Source: Ruminococcaceae bacterium UBA7101
Lineage (GTDB): Bacteria; Bacillota; Clostridia; Oscillospirales; Acutalibacteraceae
NCBI GenBank assembly: GCA_002493325.1
Contig: DKYL01000036.1
Span: 1-27,723 of the forward strand
Direction of reading: 5' to 3'
DNA: 27,723 bases
A program made the position numbers and the translations under genes. Shown piece after piece: positions 9,091-17,250 of this stretch. A model generated the notes under the pieces. The model ran no database searches. It was not told the origin of the DNA and saw only the letters and a list, made by a program, of their open reading frames with translations. Numbering within the stretch: the stretch's first letter is position 1; each line of letters begins with the position of its first letter.

Positions 9091-9187
9091 CAACTTAACA
9101 CACTTTAAAAATTTATTGTTAATATTGACAATTTTACAGGATTATTTTTAGATATAATGAACAATTTCCCCAAAAAATTTTTGTTTT

Positions 9188-9216
9188 AAAAAACAGACCG
9201 CTTATGGTTTGTTTTT
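9188..9216. promoter_or_regulatory. Putative TetR operator at the tetR promoter
   Basis: An inverted repeat AAAAACAGACC (9189-9199) / GGTTTGTTTTT (9206-9216), six-base spacer, one mismatch, lies immediately upstream of the tetR -35 box. Its left half with spacer, AAAAAACAGACCGCTTAT (9188-9205), recurs in the surface-protein leader at 9035-9052. Confidence 0.55.
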
Positions 9217-9217
9217 G

Positions 9218-9246
9218 TTTACTTTCATATTACTATATGTTATAAT
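9218..9246 (+). promoter_or_regulatory. Promoter of the tetR-family gene
   Basis: TTTACT (9218-9223), 17-bp spacer, TATAAT (9241-9246), about 36 bases before the ATG. The -35 box directly abuts the inverted repeat, so a bound repressor would occlude polymerase. Confidence 0.6.
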
Positions 9247-9282
9247 TGTAGTTGAAAAATTCATTATGAAAGAAGACTGATT

Positions 9283-9930
9283 ATGAATCAGAAAGAAAAA
9301 AGTCAAAACAGTATATATTATATTATTGAATGTGCTATTGACGAATTTGCAGATAAAGGCAATAATGTGTCCTTAAACAGCATATGCAAACAAAATGGTA
9401 TTTCCAAAGGCAAGCTTTATCATCACTTTTCTTCAAAGGAGGAACTGCTCTGTGCCTGCGTATGCTATGCACTTGATAATTTAAGTGATGATATTAATGA
9501 TTTTGAACCAGACAATCATTTGAGCATTGAAAAAAATCTTCATAACTATTATATAGAACGAATAAAGTATTGGTTTGAAAATCCAACGCATTTAATCATA
9601 TTAAGACTTGCATACATGCTCAGAAACAGAGAATTCAATGAAGAGTCTATGGCAAAAATATCAAAGCATAAGCAAAAATGGGACAACGCCATGAAAAATA
9701 AGGTTTTAATGATTATTCATTCAAAAAACAACAAATTAAAAATAAGTGACGAAAATTTTGCCGAATTAATGATTCTATTATACGAAAACACCTTTCAGGC
9801 TATGGAAAGCAAAATTGTTAATGCAGTAAAAAATAATGAAATTGAAAATGCAAAAACGCTTGCTGAAAATCTTTTAAAATACTATGATACGATAATATTA
9901 ACTGTTCTGTATGGAATTTTTGAAGACTAA
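9283..9930 (+). CDS. TetR/AcrR-family transcriptional regulator
   Basis: A 215-residue protein with the standard TetR layout. The N-terminal three-helix DNA-binding domain covers about residues 8-58, with NSICKQNGISKGKLYHHF and then SSKEELL, the family's recognition-helix signature. A helical ligand-binding and dimerisation domain fills the rest. The ligand pocket gives no hint of the inducer. The ribosome site is weak (GAAAGAAG). The gene is divergent from the surface-protein gene, with 289 bases between their starts carrying both promoters and two copies of a shared motif. Autoregulation and repression of the surface protein are inferred. A strong terminator follows. Confidence 0.88.
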   Translation: MNQKEKSQNSIYYIIECAIDEFADKGNNVSLNSICKQNGISKGKLYHHFSSKEELLCACVCYALDNLSDDINDFEPDNHLSIEKNLHNYYIERIKYWFENPTHLIILRLAYMLRNREFNEESMAKISKHKQKWDNAMKNKVLMIIHSKNNKLKISDENFAELMILLYENTFQAMESKIVNAVKNNEIENAKTLAENLLKYYDTIILTVLYGIFED

Positions 9931-9937
9931 TCGTATA

Positions 9938-9980
9938 AAAGCAGCAGAGCCAACACATATTTTGTTGGCTCTGCTGCTTT
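9938..9980. terminator. Strong bidirectional terminator
   Basis: A perfect 18-bp inverted repeat (9938-9955 with 9963-9980; arm core GCAGCAGAGCCAACA) has a seven-base loop and flanking A and T runs. It lies between the convergent tetR and sortase genes and would serve both. Confidence 0.88.
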
Positions 9981-9995
9981 ATTTAATATTATCTT

Positions 9996-10856
9996 TCATT
10001 CAATTTCTACAGGATACCATTTTTCATCATTTGCATAGATATTCTGTATTCCCATATTATCACAATATTTCTGCGGATATTTGGGCGAAGGATTAACTGC
10101 TGCTTTTGAGGTATCAACCTCTGTGCTTTCACCATCTCGCACAAGTCTTGCGGCAACTACAATCCTTGCATCTGCTCTGTAGCCTGAAATATCCATTTTC
10201 CTTGAACAGGTTGAAAGTGTAAGTATTTTATCAGCGCCGTTAACATCAACACCTGTTTTATAAAGCGTTCTTTTGTTCACTTCACTGATATATCCGCTGA
10301 AGTTCTCACCATCGAGGTGAGGATAAATATAATTGAATATATAACCGTCATCCTCATGTTCATCAGCATTTGTAATGAACACAGCAAAAATCTTCCACTG
10401 CATATCATCATAAGCCGTATCAAAGTTAATTACGGGATGCTCTTTATAAAATTCAATGTCATCATATTTTGTCAGCTCGGAAAACATTGTTGTGTCAAGC
10501 CAGTTATGACCATAAATTACAGTATTAAAATCCTTCAGCGAAGAATCACAGGCACTGCTCATATAAATAGCACCCCGTTCCTCCGGCTGTTTTTCAAAAT
10601 TATGATTCAGATAAAACACATCATCATTACATTGCACAACAGGATAATCAACCGCTGTTCCGTCAATTTTAATATAGCCGACAAAATCACTGTTTTTATC
10701 AATATAGCTTTGATATTTTGACTTTTTTTCTGTGCTGACAGTAGTCTGTGTTGCCGTAGGCTCTTCATTTTTATTGAATACGCCAAAATGAATTGCCGCT
10801 GCCACACACAATGCTATAATTAAAATAGGTATAATTATTTTAATAAACTTTTTCAC
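9996..10856 (-). CDS. Class B sortase
   Basis: A 286-residue membrane-anchored transpeptidase that joins sorting-signal proteins to the cell wall. An N-terminal signal anchor (about residues 4-23) is followed by a Thr/Lys-rich linker and a sortase B domain. The catalytic set is visible: His117 in VIYGHNW, Cys217 in TLSTCS, and Arg231 in DARIVVAARL. A C-terminal tail of about 45 residues extends past the catalytic core. The start codon is GTG (10856), with AGGA just before it. It begins 32 bases after the tautomerase-like gene with no hairpin between, so it is probably the last gene of the long minus-strand operon. The IPKTG surface protein nearby is a plausible substrate, although classical SrtB enzymes prefer NPxTN-like signals. 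Confidence 0.88.
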   Translation of the reverse strand: MKKFIKIIIPILIIALCVAAAIHFGVFNKNEEPTATQTTVSTEKKSKYQSYIDKNSDFVGYIKIDGTAVDYPVVQCNDDVFYLNHNFEKQPEERGAIYMSSACDSSLKDFNTVIYGHNWLDTTMFSELTKYDDIEFYKEHPVINFDTAYDDMQWKIFAVFITNADEHEDDGYIFNYIYPHLDGENFSGYISEVNKRTLYKTGVDVNGADKILTLSTCSRKMDISGYRADARIVVAARLVRDGESTEVDTSKAAVNPSPKYPQKYCDNMGIQNIYANDEKWYPVEIE

Positions 10857-10888
10857 AAATCCTATGTTCCTTAAAATCCGATCTTTAC

Positions 10889-11224
10889 TTAAAAATTAAA
10901 TTTATTAAAACCCCAATGGTCAATTTCACTGTATTTGACATATGTTCTGTCGGCAGGCACATTCAACAGCTTTTCGCTGATTTCACAGATTCTGACTGTT
11001 AAGTCATCGTATGCGTCATCACCTGCTTTGCCGAAAATTGCAATTTCAAACATAGCACAAGGTGCGTCACTGCCTTTAAAATACATATCCTTTTTATCCG
11101 CAAGCTCAACCATAAGCCAAGCCTCGCTCTTACCGGGGATTGCTGTGATTGCCTCGCCGAGAGCAGATTTTAAAGCAGTCTTATCTGCTATTGTCTGATT
11201 TGTTTTTACTTCAATAAAAGGCAT
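10889..11224 (-). CDS. MIF/tautomerase-superfamily protein
   Basis: A 111-residue protein matching the macrophage migration inhibitory factor and phenylpyruvate tautomerase family in length and pattern. Pro follows the initiator Met (MPFIEVKTNQ), which is the catalytic base in this superfamily once Met is removed. The segments SEAWLMVELADKKDMYFKGS and YDDLTVRICEISEKLLNVPADRTYVKY fit the family strands and helices. These proteins are trimers that interconvert keto and enol forms; the natural substrate here is unknown. The ATG lies three bases past the hydrolase stop, and its AGGAG site is inside the end of that gene, so translation is coupled. Confidence 0.78.
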   Translation of the reverse strand: MPFIEVKTNQTIADKTALKSALGEAITAIPGKSEAWLMVELADKKDMYFKGSDAPCAMFEIAIFGKAGDDAYDDLTVRICEISEKLLNVPADRTYVKYSEIDHWGFNKFNF

Positions 11225-11227
11225 ACA

Positions 11228-12178
11228 TTACACTCCTAAATATTTATCAATAAATTCATCAAGCTTTTTATGATAGCCTGACTCGTCAATACGGATTGAA
11301 TCCGCGTGACCTGCACCGCTTACCAAAAGCATATCCTTTGGTGTGGGGCAAAGCTCATAGAGCTCCACGCCCATTTTTGTGGGAACAAGCCCGTCATTGT
11401 CACCGTGAACAAAGAGCATCGGCACTCTTGCCTGAAGAACAGATCCCCTGACCTCTGTATCATCAAGGTCATAGCCTGCAATCACCTTATTGGCAGCGTT
11501 AAAAATCTTAACAAGCGGTTTTGGATTTTTAATTCCCGCACCCTTAATTACTTCAGAAAATTCCTCTGCCGCACTGGTATACGGACAGTCAGCAACAGCG
11601 AGCTTAACCTGCTTTGGCACACTGCTTATCATTTTGCAGACGGTAGCGCCGCCCATGGATACACCGTGCAGAATTATTTTTATATCCTCACCGAAACGCT
11701 CGGTTAAATAATCAATCCACAGCAGGCAATCCTTATGCTCAAAATAATCAAAGCCTGTAAAGCTGCCCTCACTCTCACCACAGGACACATGGTCCATTGC
11801 AAGAAAATTATAGCCCTTTTCAACATAATACTGCAAAAAGTTTGCAGGGTCGCCGTTATGGTCTGTATGGTGCCCGTGGGCAAAAACAACAAACACTTTG
11901 CTATCTTCGGCAGGATAAGTCAGATAACCTGTTAAATTCCTGTTTCTGTGTGATTTTATAATAATCTTTTCGCTGTTCTGCTTATGAATCCATTCGTGCT
12001 TGGACTGATTGAACATAAGAAATTCATCAGGTCCGTCATTCTCATTTCTTGTGGCAAGGTAACCGATAATTGATTTGAATTTGCTTTCCCTGCCCATAAC
12101 ATCCATATAGCCATGCAGTGCAGTGCCTGCGATTGCGCCTATACATACTGCACCTGCTGCAATTAATTTTTTATTCAC
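11228..12178 (-). CDS. Alpha/beta hydrolase, N-terminally membrane-anchored
   Basis: A 316-residue serine hydrolase. A hydrophobic N terminus (about residues 4-22) suggests membrane anchoring or export. The alpha/beta fold follows, with oxyanion region VFAHGHHTDHNGD, nucleophile Ser174 in HGVSMGGA, Asp262 in FVHGDNDGLVP and His291 in GAGHADS. It resembles the BAAT/YqkD-like extracytoplasmic hydrolases in Firmicutes. The substrate is unknown; a deacylating or deacetylating role on the imported glycoside is possible but not shown. It begins with GTG and overlaps the transporter stop by eight bases, a sign of translational coupling. Confidence 0.85.
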   Translation of the reverse strand: MNKKLIAAGAVCIGAIAGTALHGYMDVMGRESKFKSIIGYLATRNENDGPDEFLMFNQSKHEWIHKQNSEKIIIKSHRNRNLTGYLTYPAEDSKVFVVFAHGHHTDHNGDPANFLQYYVEKGYNFLAMDHVSCGESEGSFTGFDYFEHKDCLLWIDYLTERFGEDIKIILHGVSMGGATVCKMISSVPKQVKLAVADCPYTSAAEEFSEVIKGAGIKNPKPLVKIFNAANKVIAGYDLDDTEVRGSVLQARVPMLFVHGDNDGLVPTKMGVELYELCPTPKDMLLVSGAGHADSIRIDESGYHKKLDEFIDKYLGV

Positions 12179-13661
12179 CTATCTCAATTCCTCTCGCCTT
12201 ACGCTGAGCAGCAAGCTCATTTTCAATTCGTTCCTTTTCCTTGCCGCTGATTTTGTAGAAGAACATCGGTATTGCACAAAGCAGCAGACTCACACCCGGA
12301 ACAATTGAAACCAGTGAGAACATTGCAAAGCGCTGATTCATTGCAAGATCAGTTGCCGCCATAATAACATCTGAGCTTAACATTTTTTCAGGTTCAAGAC
12401 CGATAAACATATACATCAATACAATACCCGATGTTGCAAAGGCATTGCCAAGCTTGTTGACAAAGCCCTGACAGGCAGAGCCTAAAGCATTATCTCTGAA
12501 GCCTGTTTTCAGCTCCATATAATCAAGGCAGTCACCAATCATTGCATAGCTGATAACATTAAGCACACCAAGCGGAATACAGGAAATCAGAATAAAAGGT
12601 ATACAGATATACAAATTCATTGTAAACCAGCCGATAAGTGTGGTAAATATGCTTGCAACAAAGCCTGCAATACAGGTTACAATAACAATTTTTTTATAGT
12701 CAAAGCGTTTCATAAGAGCAGGCATAACGAGCATTGCGCCAAACATTCCCACAATTGCACACGCCTGAAAGATTGTTTTGACTGATGACACGCTTGCCTC
12801 AATCGCCGCCACTCTTTCTGCATCTGTCATACCCTCCAGCGGTGCACCGATATAAAAGGCATAACGAGCAACGTGAACGGCTGCAGCCTGCACCATATAT
12901 CTTCCGCTTGAAAGCACACCCATCAGAATAACAAGCATAAGCGGCTTGCATTTGAATATGCGTGAAAGCCTTGAGGGCTCGCCCTTTACAGGCTTAACGT
13001 CAGGAATAACCACTCTTTCCTTAACATGGAAATAGGATCTTGCATAAAGGAGCAAGCCTATAACAACAGTGAATATTGCCATAATAAGGTATTTTGTTTT
13101 GTTGTATTCAAGTCCGTCGGAAGCACCGAGAATATTCGGCAAAACAAGACCTATAACAAGAAACAATACCTCGGGCACGGCTGAGCCGACACCGTTCAAT
13201 GTTCTGCCGAAGGATATTGTTGAGCTTCTTTCCTCGGCATCTGCAGTCATAACATTCGGCAGACTCCAGAAGGGAACATCAGCCATTGTGTAAATCATAC
13301 CCCACAGAACATAAACCACTGCTGCATAAACCATTAATGCACCCTTGTTAAGGTTCGGGCTGAAATACATCAGCACGGTCAAAATACCGATAGGGATTGA
13401 TGCATAGATTATGTACGGCTTCATTTTGCCGCGCTTTGTGGTGCGTCTGTCAACAATCATACCCATAAGCGGGTCATTGATAGCATCCCAAACTCTTGCC
13501 AAAAGCATAAGCAGAAGCACAAACATCGGTGCAAGCTGCAGCACATTCAGATAATAGTCACTGATATAGCTGGACATCATTGCATAAATCATACCCTGAC
13601 CCATTGCACCGATACTGAACGCCCATCGTTCTTTCTTAGGAATATAATTCGTCTGGCTCAT
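12171..13661 (-). CDS. GPH-family (MelB-like) sugar:cation symporter
   Basis: A 496-residue polytopic membrane protein with about twelve membrane segments. It carries glycoside-pentoside-hexuronide symporter signatures: a short basic N terminus, DAINDPLMGMIVDRRTTKRG in the first half (the family's cation and loop motif), and a long cytoplasmic loop in the middle (KERVVIPDVKPVKGEPSRL). GPH carriers import melibiose, other galactosides, xylosides and glucuronides with Na+ or H+. The gene is 21 bases after the signal-peptidase gene and two genes after a GH36-like enzyme, so an alpha-galactoside is the likely cargo. AGAGGGG precedes the ATG. Confidence 0.87.
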   Translation of the reverse strand: MSQTNYIPKKERWAFSIGAMGQGMIYAMMSSYISDYYLNVLQLAPMFVLLLMLLARVWDAINDPLMGMIVDRRTTKRGKMKPYIIYASIPIGILTVLMYFSPNLNKGALMVYAAVVYVLWGMIYTMADVPFWSLPNVMTADAEERSSTISFGRTLNGVGSAVPEVLFLVIGLVLPNILGASDGLEYNKTKYLIMAIFTVVIGLLLYARSYFHVKERVVIPDVKPVKGEPSRLSRIFKCKPLMLVILMGVLSSGRYMVQAAAVHVARYAFYIGAPLEGMTDAERVAAIEASVSSVKTIFQACAIVGMFGAMLVMPALMKRFDYKKIVIVTCIAGFVASIFTTLIGWFTMNLYICIPFILISCIPLGVLNVISYAMIGDCLDYMELKTGFRDNALGSACQGFVNKLGNAFATSGIVLMYMFIGLEPEKMLSSDVIMAATDLAMNQRFAMFSLVSIVPGVSLLLCAIPMFFYKISGKEKERIENELAAQRKARGIEIGE

Positions 13662-13682
13662 ATTTTTACCCCTCTGTCAGTA

Positions 13683-14438
13683 TTACTCAATTTTGCCGAA
13701 GCTTGGATAATACTTAAATTTAACCTTACCTAAAATCTCTTCCTTATTAACAAATTTATTATCCCAGAATCTTGAATCCCAGCTTGAATTTCTGTTGTCG
13801 CCCATCATAAAGTAGCTGTCAGCAGGCACCTCAAACGGTCCGAAATTGCCCTCAGGTGTACAGTTTGTAACAAAGCTGTTGTCAAGCTGGATTGTTTCGC
13901 CGTCAGTTTTTGTTACATACACAACACCGTTAATAACCTGAACGGTTTCACCCGGCAGACCGATAACACGCTTAACATAAATCTGCTTTTCATCATCAGG
14001 ATATTTGAAAATAATAACATCATATCTCTGAGGGTCCTCTTTAACATAAGCAAGTCTGCTGGCAATAATTCTGTCACCCTCATGAATTGTGTTAAGCATT
14101 GAGCCTGTAGGAACTACTGCATTTGCAAAAACAACGGATTTTAAAATGATTGCAATAATCACAGCCACAACTATAGGGATTAAAAATTCCACAGCCTCAC
14201 GCAGCTTGCTTTTCGGCTGTTTCTCCTCTTCCTCAGCCTCAGGCGCATTCGGATTATAGGTTTTATAATTAACCTCTTTGCCTTCCTCTGCCTGTTCTAT
14301 TTTTTCAACCTCTTTGGTTGGGCTTTTTACGTCATTTATATTTACATCTGTATCAAACATTGTTGCTCCGCAGTGCGCACATTCGTACCAGTCGTCTTTT
14401 TTAATCAGCGCATCACTGCCGCATTTTTTACAGTTCAT
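13683..14438 (-). CDS. lepB: Signal peptidase I with N-terminal zinc ribbon
   Basis: A 251-residue type I signal peptidase. Residues 3-23 form a small zinc-ribbon-like knuckle (Cys3, Cys6, Cys20, Cys23), followed by an acidic, disordered stretch. One membrane segment (about 84-106) precedes the catalytic domain: Ser113 in VVPTGSM, Lys156 in YVKRVIGLPGE, and the MGDNRNSSWDSRFW box. It cleaves signal peptides on the outer membrane face. The zinc ribbon lies on the cytoplasmic side and is not part of ordinary SipS/LepB proteins. The ATG is two bases after the GH36-like gene stop, with AAAAGGAGG inside that gene. A secretory enzyme in a sugar-use operon is unexpected. Confidence 0.9.
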   Translation of the reverse strand: MNCKKCGSDALIKKDDWYECAHCGATMFDTDVNINDVKSPTKEVEKIEQAEEGKEVNYKTYNPNAPEAEEEEKQPKSKLREAVEFLIPIVVAVIIAIILKSVVFANAVVPTGSMLNTIHEGDRIIASRLAYVKEDPQRYDVIIFKYPDDEKQIYVKRVIGLPGETVQVINGVVYVTKTDGETIQLDNSFVTNCTPEGNFGPFEVPADSYFMMGDNRNSSWDSRFWDNKFVNKEEILGKVKFKYYPSFGKIE

Positions 14439-14440
14439 AA

Positions 14441-16786
14441 TTATTTTTTCCTCCTTTTAACGGCTTTAGTTAGCACTCTTTTCAGTGCAACAATATCCTC
14501 ATAGGAGGTTGCTTTGTTGACAGCGCTGAATTCCAATGCATCGCTTTCCAGCTTCGTATCAATCTCGCCCTTTGCAGCAGCATCATAAACAGAGCCGTCA
14601 AGCGCATGATCCATATAAAGCTTAACCATTTTATTTTTTTCTCTAACAACTGTTATTTTGTGCTCGCCGCCTGTTATCTTACCACTTGAGGTCAGCATTG
14701 CCGAATCACATTTGATTTTTAAACAGCCGTCCTCAACCGTAATTTTAACATCATCATTCTCACAGATTGCACAATTTTCCTCATTACTGCTGTATTTAAA
14801 TGAAATCGTAAATTCATCAACAGCCTCAAGGTAATCATATCTTCTGTCCTTTTTTCCGAACTGAAGGACCTTAACCTCAAAAGGCTTTAAAGTCAAATCA
14901 ATTTTATCACCATAGGAATAGCTGTCAAAGTTTTCGCCGGCACCCTCATTGTAAACATTAAAGCGATTCACATTTTTCAGATTTTCAGGGCAGCCCATCA
15001 GTCTGTTAAGGGTAAGAGTTAACGGAGCACTTTCATCAGTAGGATTTCTCAGTGCAATAATGCCGTCGCCGTTTTCGTTCCAGCTAAAGTAGCCGTAAAC
15101 ATTATTCTCCTCAGGATTTCCGCCAAGCATCATAGCATTTCTGAGGATATCGAAATTGCTCTTCTGCCACTGAACAACCTTGGAAAGTATACGCCACTTT
15201 GTTTTGTTCATCATCGTATAGCTGAGATGAAGCTCATTGAGTGCCTGACCTCTGCAGGCATTGAAATAAAGATATTTCTCAAACTCCTCGTCAGTATAAT
15301 GAACCTTAGCCTCTGTACCGTAAATAGGCTCGTGGTTATACAAATATCTTTGCGGTATCTGCCACGCTCTTGTGCAAAGCGAATGGTAATATCTTCCGTC
15401 ACGATAGGTTATTTCCCTCTCAAGCTGCGGCTGATGCTCCAGATTATCGGCAAAGCCTATATCACTGCTGTTCTGAAGCCAGATGCTGTTGACATACTGC
15501 AGCCACCACGGTGAGGGATGAACATAGCAGGTCATATTAATCCAGAGGTCTTTGCCCTCCTCTGCACGAGCCTGTCTGACGCTCTTAAAAATATCAATCC
15601 AGCCCTGCCACATTTCTGAATAATAGTACATATCATTCTCGCCGCCGACCATATGGTGATGCTTGGAATTTGTACAGGGTCTGTAGGAAAAGCCGTCAAG
15701 CTTCCAGTAGCTTATGTCAAACTCCTTAGTGGTGTCAACAAGGAATTTGCAAACATTTTCCTGATAGGTTTTATCTGCAACACAAATGTCACGTGAAAGA
15801 ACATTGCAGGCACCAAGCCCGCTTTTTTCCATCTTCTTAGCAAACTTATACTGATAGTTATATCCGCCTCTCGGTCCGAGCCATAAACCAAATGAGGAGC
15901 AAAGCTTTTTCGTCATATTGGTTGAATCCGTAAGCTTGTTGGGGAATTTTTTATTAAAGCTCCAGAAAGGGGCTTTATAATCATTCCAGCCGTCATCAAT
16001 GACATAAGCGTCAATAGGAGGTACACCATTTGATGAAAGCTTGCTTTCAATTTCATAAAAGGACTTTTCAATATTATCAGCATCAATATTCAGCATATGG
16101 TCATACCAACTATTATACTGAAGCCTGAATTTATTGGGCACTGCAATATCGTCGATGTAATCAAAAAATGCTTTCTGCACATCAATCATAGTATTATCCC
16201 TTGCACCGCCTACCACAGTAACAGGGCAATAAAATACACCGTCTATATTTTTGCCGAGATAATATTTAACCTGACCTATTCCGTAAAGAATTGTGTTGAG
16301 CGTGGCAGGGAACTCACAGCCAAAGAAAAGGCTGTCGATATAAAACGGCTGTCCCAGTGAAGATGCAAAAGCACCAAGCTCGGTGCCCTCTACATCCATA
16401 GGAACACAGAAATGTGTTTTTGAATTTGTTATTCCTATATGCTCAAGCAGAATATAATCAATAACCTTTGTATCATTCTGAATAAAGCTGATTTGCTTTC
16501 TGAGCGTATTTCCGTCCTCGCCCGCCCAGAAGCTCATAGTTACGGTAACGCCGCTGCATTCTGCAAATGTAAAAGAGAGCTTGCCGTTTTCCTGCTTCTG
16601 GTCTGTAACCTTTAAGCCCTTTGAGGTAAATTCACTGCCGTCGGTAAAATGAAATAAAAATTCAACACTGTTCCCGTCAGGAATGAAATCTTTTTTTGAC
16701 AGAGTGTTTCTTATCTGTGATGCATAAAGATTGCCCTCATACACCTTGAATTCCCGCTGTAAGATTTTGCTTTCAAGTCTGAACAT
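14441..16786 (-). CDS. GH36-like alpha-galactosidase (clan GH-D)
   Basis: A 781-residue cytoplasmic glycosidase without a signal peptide. An N-terminal beta-sandwich (about 1-215) leads into a TIM barrel (about 220-560). Visible landmarks are LQYNSWYDH, DAYVIDDGW (264-267), FGLWLGPRGGY, the probable nucleophile Asp364 in YWKLDGF, and the probable acid/base Asp442 in NSSDIGF. A C-terminal beta domain follows, then a laminin-G/concanavalin-like tail (about 660-760). GH36 enzymes release terminal alpha-galactose by a retaining mechanism. This variant looks closer to the enterotoxin-annotated GH36-like branch than to AgaA or MelA, so alpha-N-acetylgalactosaminidase activity is possible. It lies between the TSCPD gene (15 bases) and the signal-peptidase gene (2 bases). 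AAGGGG precedes the ATG. Confidence 0.8.
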   Translation of the reverse strand: MFRLESKILQREFKVYEGNLYASQIRNTLSKKDFIPDGNSVEFLFHFTDGSEFTSKGLKVTDQKQENGKLSFTFAECSGVTVTMSFWAGEDGNTLRKQISFIQNDTKVIDYILLEHIGITNSKTHFCVPMDVEGTELGAFASSLGQPFYIDSLFFGCEFPATLNTILYGIGQVKYYLGKNIDGVFYCPVTVVGGARDNTMIDVQKAFFDYIDDIAVPNKFRLQYNSWYDHMLNIDADNIEKSFYEIESKLSSNGVPPIDAYVIDDGWNDYKAPFWSFNKKFPNKLTDSTNMTKKLCSSFGLWLGPRGGYNYQYKFAKKMEKSGLGACNVLSRDICVADKTYQENVCKFLVDTTKEFDISYWKLDGFSYRPCTNSKHHHMVGGENDMYYYSEMWQGWIDIFKSVRQARAEEGKDLWINMTCYVHPSPWWLQYVNSIWLQNSSDIGFADNLEHQPQLEREITYRDGRYYHSLCTRAWQIPQRYLYNHEPIYGTEAKVHYTDEEFEKYLYFNACRGQALNELHLSYTMMNKTKWRILSKVVQWQKSNFDILRNAMMLGGNPEENNVYGYFSWNENGDGIIALRNPTDESAPLTLTLNRLMGCPENLKNVNRFNVYNEGAGENFDSYSYGDKIDLTLKPFEVKVLQFGKKDRRYDYLEAVDEFTISFKYSSNEENCAICENDDVKITVEDGCLKIKCDSAMLTSSGKITGGEHKITVVREKNKMVKLYMDHALDGSVYDAAAKGEIDTKLESDALEFSAVNKATSYEDIVALKRVLTKAVKRRKK

Positions 16787-16801
16787 ATTTTGACCCCTTA
16801 A

Positions 16802-17056
16802 TTATAATTCCGCTTTTATCTGCACAAGTGCATTGGCAAGCTGATCAGGACAGGATGTGCCTCTTCCTCTGCAGTCAATACCCCTGAGCACAGCAATAAC
16901 CTCATCAATACTTCTGCCCTTTGCAAGAGCTGAAATACCCTGAAGATTGCCGTGGCAGCCGCCTAAAAAGCTGATGCTGTTAATGGTTTCATCATCATTA
17001 ATATCAATTGTTATCTGTTTTGAACAAACACCGTGAGGTGTATATGTATATGTCAT
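16802..17056 (-). CDS. TSCPD-domain small protein (TIGR03905-type)
   Basis: An 84-residue protein that is essentially one TSCPD domain, named for the motif in GRGTSCPDQLA near its end. Four cysteines (11, 34, 62, 69) could bind a metal; the HGVCSKQ and GGCHGNLQGI segments are family-typical. Related domains occur at the C terminus of some ribonucleotide reductases and as free small proteins; the function is not established. It is the first gene of the minus-strand operon. Its ATG follows AAGGAG, and a good promoter is upstream. Confidence 0.82.
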   Translation of the reverse strand: MTYTYTPHGVCSKQITIDINDDETINSISFLGGCHGNLQGISALAKGRSIDEVIAVLRGIDCRGRGTSCPDQLANALVQIKAEL

Positions 17057-17091
17057 ATGAAATCTCCTTATAAAGCTGTATATTTATTTAT

Positions 17092-17120
17092 ATTATACAT
17101 AGATTTCTTATTTAATGCAA
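17092..17120 (-). promoter_or_regulatory. Promoter of the TSCPD/alpha-galactosidase operon
   Basis: Minus strand TTGCAT (17120-17115), 17-bp spacer, TATAAT (17097-17092), about 36 bases before the ATG at 17056. It is divergent from the iolG promoter 47 bases away. Confidence 0.65.
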
Positions 17121-17166
17121 CCATTTATAAAAATCATAAAAATATTATTTTTCTTATTTTAAGATA

Positions 17167-17195
17167 TTGAATTAGAAAAGTTGTTGTGCTATTAT
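17167..17195 (+). promoter_or_regulatory. Promoter of the iolGDE operon
   Basis: TTGAAT (17167-17172), 17-bp spacer, TATTAT (17190-17195). Transcription would begin near 17202, about 50 bases before the iolG ATG. Confidence 0.6.
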
Positions 17196-17207
17196 TGGAA
17201 TGATGAG

Positions 17208-17226
17208 CCGGTTTATGTCCGGTTTA
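17208..17226 (+). promoter_or_regulatory. Tandem CCGGTTTA repeat, putative operator
   Basis: CCGGTTTA occurs twice (17208-17215 and 17219-17226) with an 11-base period, about one DNA turn, just downstream of the expected iolG transcription start. GC-rich repeats stand out in this AT-rich leader. The binding protein is unknown and no regulator is encoded next to it. Confidence 0.4.
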
Positions 17227-17250
17227 ATACATATCTGAGAGGTAAAATTT

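Noticed and set aside
9125..9158. TTGACA and TATAAT on the plus strand upstream of the tetR gene
   Set aside because: The boxes are 22 bases apart, too far for a sigma-A promoter; the pair at 9218-9246 has 17-base spacing and is closer to the gene.
17104..17159. Direct repeat TTTCTTATTT (17104-17113 and 17150-17159) between the divergent promoters
   Set aside because: It is low-complexity AT sequence at 46-base spacing and likely to recur by chance.
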